Of a stretch of 64,000 nt of DNA, positions 1 to 8,665 are shown piece after piece. The notes beneath the pieces were generated by a model, which was given only the letters and a program-made list of their open reading frames with translations, was not told where the DNA came from and made no database searches. The position numbers were made by a program, and so were the translations under genes. Origin of the DNA: Colocasia esculenta (lineage: Eukaryota > Streptophyta > Magnoliopsida > Alismatales > Araceae); contig CM024755.1 of NCBI GenBank assembly GCA_014218235.1, positions 97,258,948 to 97,322,947 on the forward strand, read 5' to 3'. The number at the start of each line of letters is the position of its first letter. Positions within the stretch are counted from its first letter, which is position 1.

Positions 1-14
1 AGGACAAGACCCCC

Positions 15-23
15 TTTATATAC
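15..23 (-). promoter_or_regulatory. TATA box of element 0 LTR
   Basis: The minus strand reads TATATAAAG followed by a G-rich stretch, about 70 bp downstream of the dyad array in LTR orientation. Placement in U3 fits an LTR core promoter. Transcription would run out of the window. Confidence 0.5.
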
Positions 24-94
24 TAGGAAGAAAGGGCGCCACAATCGAGTCACATAAGGGCAAAAGGGTCCTGACTCTGAATCGCCTCAGAACG

Positions 95-260
95 ACATTC
101 GACTGCATAAGTCGAATCCTCCATATTTGACATTCGACTACATGAGTCGAATCCTTCATGCTGACATTCGACTGCATGAGTCGAATCCTTCATGCTGACA
201 TTCGACTGCATGAGTCGAATCATTCACATCTGACATTCGACTACGTGAGTCGAATCATTC
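95..260. repeat. five 34-35 bp repeats, each with a TTCGACT/AGTCGAA dyad
   Basis: Units start at 95, 130, 164, 198 and 233. Each holds an inverted repeat with arms ATTCGACT and AGTCGAAT around a 5-base loop (GCATG in the best copies). The array lies in U3 of the element 0 LTR. Short open frames through it are by-products of the repeat. Confidence 0.9.
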
Positions 261-450
261 AATCGACTGCTTCATTTCTGACTTCGGCTGTGGCAGTCGA
301 ACCGCGACCTGACCCCTTATGGAGATATGCTTCAGAGTTCGGGCTCCACATTCTAACAATCTCCCACTTGGAGTCAGAACTCCAAACAATATCAGGCACC
401 TCCTCCTCGAAGTAGCAAACGAGCAGCTGGCTGTGGCATCCCTCCATCTA

Positions 451-960
451 TCATTCATGGAGATCAACTGAAGCTTGACATAGCTTCAGTTTGTCTCTTG
501 TGACCACCTTGGTTAACATGTCTGCAGGATTTTCTGACCCTCTTATCTTTTCAAGCAAAAGTGTACCATCTTCAATCAACCCACGGATAAAGTGATACTT
601 CAGCTGTATATGCTTTGTCCTTGCATGGAAGACAGGGTTCTTGGCAAGATGAATGGCACTTTGACTGTCACAAAACAGCACACTATTGTTTTGTTTCTTG
701 CCCAACTCCTTCAGAAAACTTTTCAGCCACACCATCTCTTTGCTGGCTTCGGAGACAGCAACATACTCTGCTTCTGTGGTTGAAAGAGCAACAACTTTCT
801 GAAGTTGTGAAACCCAGCTCACTGCAGTCCCACCCAAGGTGTACACATAACCAGTGGTGCTTCTCCTTGTGTCCAGATCACCACCAAGATCTGCATCAAC
901 AAAACCTTGCAAGATAACATCACCTTTCCTGAAACAAAGACATTTATCTGAAGTGCCTCT
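451..960 (-). pseudogene. Copia pol fragment, RNase H domain (element 0)
   Basis: This is the C-terminal RNase H of a Ty1/Copia polyprotein, which would degrade RNA in the RNA:DNA hybrid during reverse transcription. Family landmarks in order are DADLGGDLDTRRSTTGY, VVALSTTEAEYVA, LFCDSQSAIHLAKNP, ARTKHIQLKYHFIR and a short tail ending at the stop. The acidic residues in DAD, TEAE and CDS are present. The frame stays open upstream through 1029, but homology begins only at RGTSDKCLC; the preceding codons come from a misplaced piece of LTR. No RT, integrase or gag is attached, so this is a fragment and not an active gene. Confidence 0.85.
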
Positions 961-1021
961 CGAACCGCGACCTGACCCCTTATGGAGATATGCTTCAGAG
1001 TTCGGGCTCCACATTCTAACA
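960..1021 (-). repeat. 62-bp copy of the element 0 LTR terminus
   Basis: The 62 bases at 960-1021 are identical by eye to 297-358, the first 62 bases of the LTR in minus orientation. Here they abut the middle of the RNase H coding sequence. This looks like a 5' LTR reduced to its first 62 bp and joined to pol by a large internal deletion. Confidence 0.8.
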
Positions 1022-1504
1022 TCCTCCACCTGCTTAATGTACTTTTTCTTTTGATGATGTCAAAGGGGGAGAAGAAAGAAAGAAAAGAAAGAAAAACTTT
1101 TGGAATGTATTTGAATGCTTGTAATGAACATCTTTGTTAATGAAAAGTAATACTTGTTTTGTTGAATGAAAAGAAACACACTTGTCTTGAATGTGATTGA
1201 AAATCTTTGGAATGAATGTTAATGAATGTCAATGAATGGATGATTGTCAAGCTGCTTGGCCATTAATGAAAAGACTTCATCATCAGTAACATTGTGCCTC
1301 TTGAATGTGCAAAATGTCAAATGTTGCTAAAGTATGTTCAATGGCTTTTGATAATTGTGAATAAAAGTGATTGAAACATGGTTCATTGTCATTCAGTGTG
1401 TTTGAAGTTGAATGTTGAGTAAACAAATGGCTTAAAATCACATTTCATTGAAATTTCAAATTTTCATGTGGACTTAATGTTGCCATTATCAAAAAGGGGG
1501 AGAT
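1022..1504 (+). mobile_element. Copia G, 3' internal non-coding region with polypurine tract
   Basis: This AT-rich stretch has no supported coding sequence. It contains a CAAAGGGGGAGAAG block near 1062 and ends in AAAAAGGGGGAGAT immediately before an LTR start at 1505. Such G-rich purine tracts are typical of the 3' internal part of SIRE-type Copia elements, and the last one is the likely plus-strand primer. The upstream coding part of G is missing, replaced by element 0. Confidence 0.6.
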
Positions 1505-1730
1505 TGTTGGGTTGAGTGTGAGTTTAATATATTTCCCCTCAGAATTTTGATGATGACAAGTTGTGATTTTAATGCACAAATAAGTGGAACATGTTAAATA
1601 CATCACACATGTAATAACAATATTCAAAAAGTATGTTTCCAAACACATTTATCATTTATATTCATGATAACACATTGGACTAATGATTTATGTGTTTATT
1701 TCTCAGGGACATACAATTCTTGCAAGGGTA

Positions 1731-1987
1731 GTGTCGACACACCCCCTACTGGTGTCGATACAATGCTTCAAATCCAAGGCAAAATGATGAAGAAACGGTC
1801 AAGTGGTGTCGACACAGGATCAAGTAGTGTCGACACTAGATTCAGCTCCCAAAAGGCCTGTTTGCCAATTCTGTACAGTGTGTCGACACAGCCTGAAGTA
1901 GTGTCGACACTAGAGGCCCTTCCTAGAGAACCTTTTGTGCTAGTTTGGGACAGTGTGTCGACACACCCAATGGGCAGGTCGACACAC
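1731..1987 (+). repeat. paired GTGTCGACAC array in LTR G
   Basis: Eight GTCGAC-type palindromes (one is GTCGAT) have core starts at 1733, 1754, 1808, 1829, 1882, 1903, 1957 and 1978. The spacing is 21, 54, 21, 53, 21, 54, 21, so four pairs, each 21 bp apart, recur every 74-75 bp. Sequence between sites is diverged while the sites are kept. Confidence 0.9.
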
Positions 1988-2102
1988 TCCGAAAACTTTT
2001 TCACCTTAAGTTACATCTGGACACGTGGCACTCTAGGGATCATGTGGATCGGCCTTGGATCATGTGCCCACGACCCCCAAGGGTAATTTTGGACACATTG
2101 GG

Positions 2103-2111
2103 CTATAAATA
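2103..2111 (+). promoter_or_regulatory. TATA box of LTR G
   Basis: CTATAAATACC lies about 115 bp downstream of the last dyad pair, the layout expected for an LTR U3/R boundary. Confidence 0.6.
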
Positions 2112-3088
2112 CCGTCCAATTGGCCATTCAACAAACAAGAGAACCTCCAAGAGCCTTCCAGAAGTCTGTTTGGCGGAAAGAAGTGTTCTCCTCCCCGATC
2201 TTGCTCCCCTTGTGCTTCTTCAACCCAATTCCCACTTCTCCAAGCACAAGAAGTGAAGACTGATCCAAAATGAAGCAGTGAGATCACTTCCAAGGGTGTA
2301 GATCAAGTAGAAGCAGCCAATTATGAAGATTTCAAGGAAGATCCCAAAGCACAAGTTGCAGAGCATCGGCCAGGGACTTCAAGGGATCAAGCTTCTTCAC
2401 AATTCAGCCTCTACAAGGGAGTATACTTGAAGAACAAGGATCTTACACTCAATTCCTCAATTCCCCTTGTTTCTTATAAGTCATTCTTAAGATTGTGCAT
2501 GAACTGTTGCATCAATCTTCTTGAATGAACTTTTATAGATCAGATCATTGCTAGAGGATCTGGATCTTTGTGTTTTTGGTCTAGAAAGTTGTTTGTGAGC
2601 CTGTGTGCTCAGTGTTGAGTCATTGTACTCAGTTGTGGTTGAGCAGTTGTGCTCAGGTGCTAGAGTAGTCTTGCTGTAGAGGTTGTGTGAGTTGTAGAAC
2701 TCAGTGTGTTGGAGTTGTTAGGCTCCAGTGTGTGGTGTATCCAAGTTGTGTATTGGATCCTCACAGTGTGAGGGGTGGATGTAGGAATCACGTGGTGTGA
2801 TTTTCGAACCACAAAAAATCTCTGTGCCGTGGTTTGCTTGTGATTCAAATTCACTTTGCACTAGATGTATGCATAGGGTTTTTCGAATTCACCTCTAATT
2901 AACTTGATCTCACACTCTAATCATATAATTCACACAATCACTCATCAGATCTATAAAGTGCTCTTTCAAATTGCCTCTGATTCAAAGCATTGATTTAAAT
3001 TGGCTAAGCTTCCGTAGTTTTTGGCCTAGATCTATTCAACCCCCCCCCCCTTCTAGATCTGGTCCAACCTATTTTCGATCCTACAAAA

Positions 3089-3850
3089 ATGACAGATCTA
3101 AAAAAAACCTGAGTCTAAAGGGTCAAAACACACAATCCGGGGGTCCAAAATCCCAAATAGGGATCTGATCGGCGTGTCGTTCGCTCCGACACGACCGGGT
3201 GGGTGAAAGTGATGTGTGCGAACTGACGAAATCCGATTTCGATTCTCGGATTGGGTTGGGCGTTGAAATGACGGATCTAAAAAAAACCTGAGTCTAAAGG
3301 GTCAAAACACACAACCAGGGGGTCCAAAAACCAAAATAGGGATCCGATCGGTGTGCCATTTGCTTCAGCACGACTGGGTGGGTTAAAGTGACGTGTGCGA
3401 ACTGACGGAATCCTATTTGTATTCCCAGATTGGGTTGGGCATTGAAATGACGGATCTAAAAAAAACCCAAGTCTAAATGGTGAAAACCTACAACCCGGGG
3501 GTCCAAAATCCCAAATAGGGATCTGATGGGCGTGTCGTTCGCTCCAATACGACCGGGTGGGTGAAAGTGACGTGTGCGAACTAACCGAATCCGATTTGGA
3601 TTCCCGGATTGGGTTGGGTGTTGAAATGACAGATCTAAAAAAAACCCAAGTCTAAAAGATTAAAACACACAACCCGGCGGTCGAAAATCCCAAATAGGGA
3701 TCTGATCGGCGTGCCGTTCACTCTGACACGACCAAGTGGGTTCAATTGACGTGTGCGAACTGACAGAATCCAATTTGGATTCCCGGATTGGGTTGGACGT
3801 TGAAATGACGGATCTAAAAAAAATCCAAGAAATGACGGATCTAAAAATAG
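3089..3850 (+). repeat. 179-bp tandem repeat, four copies plus a partial
   Basis: Units begin with ATGACRGATCTAAAAAAA at 3089, 3268, 3447, 3626 and 3805, an exact 179-bp period, with a short sixth start at 3832. The copies differ at scattered bases. The array lies inside the CACTA element upstream of its last exon. Its open frames on both strands are repeat artefacts. Confidence 0.92.
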
Positions 3851-3960
3851 TTTCTAATTCAACTTGAGAAATAATCACATATTTCAAATTTAATTTTTGA
3901 AAATAATGTATGTATATTAATTTTTATTAATGTTTCTCATATTAATTTTTTTTAATATAG

Positions 3961-4026
3961 GATCCACCTCCAGCACCTGACGATCACGAGGTGGTGACAG
4001 CAGACGATCCTACAGATCTGTTCTGA
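3961..4026 (+). pseudogene. CACTA-encoded protein, probable last exon
   Basis: After a T-rich tract ending in ATATAG, a plausible splice acceptor, 21 codons follow and end at TGA. The peptide is proline-rich then acidic, ending in DPTDLF. Position, about 570 bp from the terminal repeat and just before the subterminal array, fits the 3' exon of a CACTA gene. The domain cannot be identified from so short a piece, and upstream exons are lost or off-window. Confidence 0.4.
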
Positions 4027-4159
4027 TTTTTTGTATTTATTATTATGTATAATTTTACATTTGTTATATTTTATGATTTTATGTTGATTGTGAGTATTTT
4101 TGAAATTTATGAATATTGTAGCAGGTTTGAAATCATTGTTATTTCTCTATTTTAAAAAA

Positions 4160-4598
4160 AAATTACAGAACTTTTCGATGGAATTTTCGACGGATCGTAT
4201 TCCGTCGGAAAATAGATATTACTGACGGAAAAACCCGTCGACATTTCTGTCTTAAGTTCTGACGGATTGTTTTTCGACGGATTTGTTAGTCGGAATTTAC
4301 CGACGAAAATGCCGACGGAATAGTCCGTCGGTCAATACTGACCAAATTTCCGACACATCTTTTCGATAGTTTCCGTCGGAAATTTCCGACCCATTTTCCG
4401 ACGGATATTTTCTGTCGGTATTTCCGACACATTTCTGATGGAATGTTTTGCCGTCGGTAATTTCTGACCAGCTGTTTTCGACGGATCAGTTCCGATGACC
4501 GTTCGATGGAAAGCTGTCGAAAGTCTCTGTTTCCGACGTATTGCCGTCAGATTTTTGACGGATTCTGTCCGTCGGAAATCCCGCAATTTCTTGTAGTG
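4160..4598. repeat. CACTA subterminal repeats and terminal inverted repeat
   Basis: About fifteen copies of GACGGA/TCCGTC-type motifs occur in both orientations, followed by the CACTACAAGAAATT-type terminus (reverse complement) ending at 4598. Confidence 0.85.
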
Positions 4599-5069
4599 TG
4601 GGCTGTCAACACATATTATTTGGAGTCTACCCACCCGTTTATTTTAATTTATGATTCACTTTGGTACAAATGATAATGAGTTCTCTGACTTATTCCTTTA
4701 TTACGATAATACGTCACAAAAATTTTTAAACTTGGTCCAAATGATTTTTCTTGGCCCAAATTTCTTGATGGGTGGCAAGTTTACCAAAACTAGGCTCGTG
4801 TACACAAGCCCAGTAAGTGTTGCCTCCCTTCTAAGAGAGTAAGCAAGCTACCTTCATTCATTTGTTGAGTCAGGGTCGGGAATCTTTACTCTTCTCTTTT
4901 GCATTTTCGCTGCCTGTGTACCCCTTACTCAAAAACCTATCATCCGCTATGGTATTAGGAATGTCCCCCCCTATAGGAAGGCCTTGATTGAGTACCTTAC
5001 TGAAAAACAAACCGCTTGGAACTGAGTACCGAAACTTGTCTACCGTCCCAACACAAGGCAAACCTTTCA
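4599..5069. other. unassigned; possible organelle-derived insert in its right half
   Basis: No gene is visible. The part from about 4818 to 5069 differs in texture from its AT-rich surroundings: mixed-composition sequence with runs such as ATGTCCCCCCCTATAGG that recalls plant mitochondrial DNA. This impression is unconfirmed. The left part could be the remainder of the Gypsy LTR of element E. Confidence 0.3.
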
Positions 5070-5244
5070 TTCATCGGGCTAATTAGGGTATATTATTTAA
5101 AGTATAACTATTATTCTTACAAAAGTTTTAGATGCGTTTACACACATACAATAATGATGTGTACCTTTTAACTAGTTTGAATTATTAAATTGACAAAATT
5201 TCAATTTATCTTTAATTTTTAATTAATGAAATTTCTGAGGTATT
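5070..5244 (-). mobile_element. Gypsy element E, start of 3' LTR
   Basis: On the minus strand a GGGACCAAATTC block and a purine tract (AAGAGAGGAAGGA) precede TGTAATACCTCAG at 5244, a typical Ty3/Gypsy polypurine tract and LTR start. The LTR can be followed to about 5070, where sequence character changes. Confidence 0.6.
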
Positions 5245-5391
5245 ACATCCTTCCTCTCTTAAAAAGAATTTGGTCCCCAAATTCTATGACTTCTTCAGTT
5301 ACATATGAATCATCATTTTATGCTAAAAGGTATTAATCAGGGTGAGTTCAGAGTTACCTTCCATGGTTCCTACTTCATCATTTGGAATAGG

Positions 5392-6111
5392 TTATGTTAA
5401 AGCTTCAAATGTATCTTGATTCTTCCAGTAATTCTCTGACATATGGCTCGCCTTATTGCAGTGCTTGCATCGATCTTCGTGACCAAGGGCTATTCGCCTG
5501 CCATTCTTCTTATTCTTTGGTTTACCCTTACCACCGTTTGGTTGCTTCTCTTTTTTCATAGAGTTGAGATCTTTTGTGTTGGCGGGTGATTCCTTTAAGA
5601 TAGGGTAGTCTCGCATCTGATGCTCCAAATTGCCACAACGTAGGCATGCACCCATTTTTCGCCAACACTCATTGGCCACATGACCCAGCTTATGACAATG
5701 AAGGTAGATGATCCTGTAAAACTCCTTGTTACGTTTCTTTTGCAAGTTTGCCTTCATGTCAGGGTGGTGTCTTCTTTTCCCATTCTTACTGGTCACTTTT
5801 CTAATTTTTTTGGTCGTCTCCAAAGCTCTTTCTAGCAATAGGGCAGCTTGTTGACATGCCGAAACTAGCTTTTGAGTTGACCTCATCTCATCTTGCAGTG
5901 GCGTATGTTTGGCGTCCATTAAGAGTCCCTTCAAGAATGAGGCTGGTATTAGGATACTAAAGTAGCTTTGAGTTAATACGTGTATGTATATATAGTTAGA
6001 TCTCAACCATGGTTCTACCCAATCCCCGCTTAGGTATGGTAGTTGAGTTAGACATGAGTCATGGCAGTCCGTCCTAAAACATCCTAGACCTAAGTGGTCA
6101 AATGAAGGCAT
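5392..6111 (-). pseudogene. Gypsy gag remnant with degenerate zinc knuckles (element E)
   Basis: A continuous minus-strand frame encodes a lysine-rich nucleocapsid-like region. Three knuckle-like modules are visible: HCHKLGHVANEC (first Cys lost), CLRCGNLEHQMRDY (last Cys to Tyr) and CKHCNKASHMSENY (last Cys to Tyr). The first ATG in frame is at 6111, only six bases from the primer-binding site, so the natural N-terminus of gag is probably missing and the start is not authentic. No protease or pol follows before the purine tract at about 5250, so the internal region is under 0.9 kb and the element could only move with help. None of the three knuckles is intact. Confidence 0.65.
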
Positions 6112-6116
6112 CCTAA

Positions 6117-6128
6117 GCTCTGATACCA
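6117..6128 (-). other. primer-binding site, initiator Met tRNA (element E)
   Basis: The minus strand reads TGGTATCAGAGC, complementary to the 3' end of plant initiator methionine tRNA, just inside the LTR end. Confidence 0.8.
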
Positions 6129-6130
6129 AC

Positions 6131-6850
6131 TATCATGCCCCACCAATTTAGCAGTGAAATAAATCGAGGGGACGTGAGCAAAGTACATGATAACATATAA
6201 TGTATAACCGTTGAGTAATTCAGAGCAACCAATGGACAATACTTGAAATAAACTCTTCATTTTATTGATAATTCTCAAAGACTATTACAACAACTAATTC
6301 AGAGCCAATACCTAGGGCTCAATGACATATTTACACTGGAAAGGAATTTTAAGCAAATATCTAACTAGACTCTATTAAACTAGGATAATTTCGTCGATAT
6401 GATGCCAGGTCGCTCATCACTCTGGTCCTTTCCCATTGATGTGTGTAACGTCATCATCCGACTTATCTGAGACACAATAAAAAATCACGCAGGGTGAGTG
6501 ATAACGCTCAGTAGAACTTAAATCTCATGAGCCAAGCATGCTTTAACCGATTAATGCATTAAAGAGCAGAGTAGCTAATGATAGAGAGTCAAATAAAGTC
6601 GAGATAGTAATGGCAATTCGATATCAAGTAAAATGTAAATGTCAAACAACAATATGAAACATGTATAGCAAAGAGAGAGAAATTGGCCATATCACGAGAT
6701 AACAAGATATCACGCAAGTCATGAAAGCACTTGATTGATTTTCTTATCAATCAAGAGAGTATAGCACTTTGCTTGTCAATATACAATGAGAGAATATAGC
6801 ACTTTGTTTGTCAATAGACAATGAGTGAATATAGCACTTTATTTGTCAAT
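6131..6850 (-). mobile_element. Gypsy element E, 5' LTR (3' portion)
   Basis: The LTR end (GGGGCATGATA on the minus strand) abuts the primer site. The sequence resembles the solo LTR at 14477-17274 in the same orientation, for example in GGGTGAGTGATAACGC and the TTAATGCATTAAAG region. The LTR's own start is missing: at about 6850 it is joined to Copia RT coding sequence. Confidence 0.65.
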
Positions 6851-7966
6851 AAACCTCATCATGCCTACAAGCTTCAGAAGGCACTATATGGGTTGAAGCA
6901 AGCTCCACGGGCATGGTATGAAAGGTTAAGTAATTTCTTATTACATAAGAATTACAAAAGAGGTAAGGCAAACCAAACACTATTCACAAAGAATTCTGGT
7001 AAAGATATCATTGTGGTTCAGGTTTATGTTGATGATATCATATTTGGCTCAACTAACTCTATCCTATGTAAACAATTTGTAGATCTCATGCAAGGGGAGT
7101 TCGAAATGAGCTTAATGAGTGAGCTGAGCTTTTTTCTTAGTCTGCAGGTTAAACAACTCAAGGAAGGCCTTTTCATATCCCAATCCAAATACACCATTGA
7201 ACTACTCAAGAAGTACGTGTTTGAAAATTCTAAATCCTTTCCAACTCCTATGTCATCATCAATTAAATTGGAAAGCGATGAAAAAGGTAAACCCGTGGAC
7301 CCTACTTTATATAGAGTCATGATTGTATCCTTGTTATATCTTGCTGCTTCTAGACTAGACATCCAGCTCAACGTCGGTCTATGTGCCCGTTTTCAGTTAT
7401 GTCCTAAAGAGTCTCATTTAATGGCAGTTAAATGGATTTTCGGCTATCTTGTGGGCACAATAGACTTAGGCCTCTGATACCCCATCAGTTGCTCTTTTAA
7501 ATTAATTGCATATATCAATGCGGATTATGCTAGATGTAAAATCGATCGAAAAAGCACAAGTGGCATGTGTCAGTTTTTTGGAGGTTGCTTGGGCAATTGG
7601 GCCTCCAAGAAACAACATTCAGTGGCACTCTCCACTACCGAGGCAGAATATGTTGCTGCTAGTAGTTGTGGTGCCCAAGTACTTTGGATTAAACATCAGT
7701 TGCTTGATTTTCATGTTTCACTGAATTGTGTATCTATCATGTGTGATAATACAAGTTCAATAAATCTATCAAAGAATTCAATTCAACACTCTAGAACCAA
7801 GCATATAGAGGTCTGACATCATTTCTTGAGAGATCATGTTGGGAAAGGTGACTTTGAGTTAAAATTCATTGAAATTAATGCACAAATTGCTGACATTTTC
7901 ACTAAACCTCTGAGTGAGGATATGTTTACCACACTGAGAAGAGAGCTGGGGTTGTGTAAAGTTTAG
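6851..7966 (+). pseudogene. Copia D pol: reverse transcriptase C-half and RNase H
   Basis: Homology starts abruptly at PHHAYKLQKALYGLKQAPRAWYE. The RT active site YVDDIIFGS is at about 7025-7050, followed by the RT connection (SKYTIELLKKYVFEN, PTPMSSS) and RNase H (INADYARCKIDRKSTSG, VALSTTEAEYVAA, MCDNTSSINLSKN, SRTKHIEV, IADIFTKPL). One reading frame is kept for 1.1 kb and is broken only by two in-frame TGA codons, at 7475 (where the family has Trp) and 7814 (where it has Arg). There are no frameshifts. Gag, protease, integrase and the first half of RT are missing; the 5' side is fused to the LTR of element E. The gene is dead, but decay is by substitution only. Confidence 0.9.
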
Positions 7967-8665
7967 ATGTGCATTGAGTAAGGGGGAGATGCATGTGAGA
8001 TACTTCCATGTATTGCATGTTGATTTTTTTGCATGTTTCTGATATAAAAAAATATATAAATTGCCTACGTGTGTATATATATGTATATCCCAAATCCTTG
8101 AACTTTCTAAGACTGAACTCCTTGATATACAAAGCAAGTCTCCAGATATGTGATAGACATAGGCAATCACTTCGTTGGAAGTTGTCATGATAAGGAAATT
8201 AGAGGACCTATAGATTTTCTCTATCTTTAAACACATTGTGTCTCCATGAAAAGTAGTCTTAGAAAATATTATAGGGATCCAACCACGGCAAGAATATGTT
8301 GTTGATTGACAAAATCCTTCTGATTTTCCAATCCTAGGGCCATTCATTCCAGTTCATTGCTGGATGGACCGAATTCCCTTGAAATCAGGGAAATCGATCG
8401 ACCGATTCATCAAAGTCGGTCAACCGATTCCAATCGCGAGCCCGACCAGTTCATTTCGGTCGTGACCGACCTTGTTGGTGCAACCCAACCTGGCTACATA
8501 AGTCCTTGGGGTTTCAAGAGATGACTCATTAGTTTCCATTAGCACCCTTTCAGCCCCCAAGTGCCCCCTTTTTTAACCCTTGAACTCTTTCCCCTTTCTC
8601 AAGAGTTCTTAGCCCTAGAGTTTTTAGAAGATCCACCATCTTAACGATTCTCCTTCCCATCCTCC
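7967..8665 (+). promoter_or_regulatory. spacer between Copia D pol and ORF3: leader-like, possible internal promoter
   Basis: The spacer starts with AAGGGGGAGATG at 7981. At 8396-8471 it has a cluster of CGACC/GGTCG and CCGATT motifs in both orientations, then a TATA-like CTACATAAG near 8494, then about 160 bp of pyrimidine-rich sequence ending in CCATGGC at the ORF3 start. The order (dyads, TATA-like box, CT-rich leader, ATG) resembles an LTR promoter and 5' leader. Promoter function is an inference. Confidence 0.35.

Larger units (their letters stand above)
1..358 (-). mobile_element. Copia element 0, 3' LTR (U3 part), cut by window edge
   Basis: Read on the minus strand, the RNase H stop is followed by a purine-rich tract (AAGTGGGAGAT) and then by TGTTAGAATGTGG, the expected start of an LTR, at 358. 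The LTR runs to the window edge and contains a five-copy palindromic array and a TATA box, so this is U3; R and U5 lie outside the window. The assignment rests on order (RNase H, purine tract, TG start). The far LTR end and its target duplication cannot be seen. Confidence 0.75.
1505..3085 (+). mobile_element. LTR of Copia G (about 1.58 kb)
   Basis: The LTR begins TGTTGGGTTGAG directly after a polypurine tract and ends in CCTACA after a C-rich stretch near 3040. It contains a dyad array at 1731-1987 and a TATA box at 2103. It is the 3' LTR of an element whose body is lost. It ends against the 179-bp repeats of a CACTA element, so it probably inserted there; the flank AAAAT is a candidate target duplication that cannot be checked on the left. 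Confidence 0.7.
3086..4598 (+). mobile_element. CACTA (En/Spm-type) transposon, right end
   Basis: The right end reads ...GCAATTTCTTGTAGTG, the reverse complement of a CACTACAAGAAATTGC terminal repeat. It is preceded by about 400 bp dense in CCGACGGA/TCCGTCGG subterminal motifs, which in this superfamily bind the element's own protein. A last coding exon (3961-4026) and a 179-bp tandem array lie further in. The left end is not in the window; a Copia LTR abuts the array at 3085. The expected 3-bp target duplication would be TGG after 4598. Confidence 0.8.

Noticed and set aside
3089..3887. Open frames on both strands of the 179-bp array
   Set aside because: They are repeat-derived and carry no recognisable domain.
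6851..7966. Endogenous pararetrovirus RT
   Set aside because: The RT and RNase H motifs (YGLKQAPRAWYE, YVDDIIFGS, STTEAEYVAA, SRTKHIE) are Ty1/Copia type and no movement or coat protein is present.
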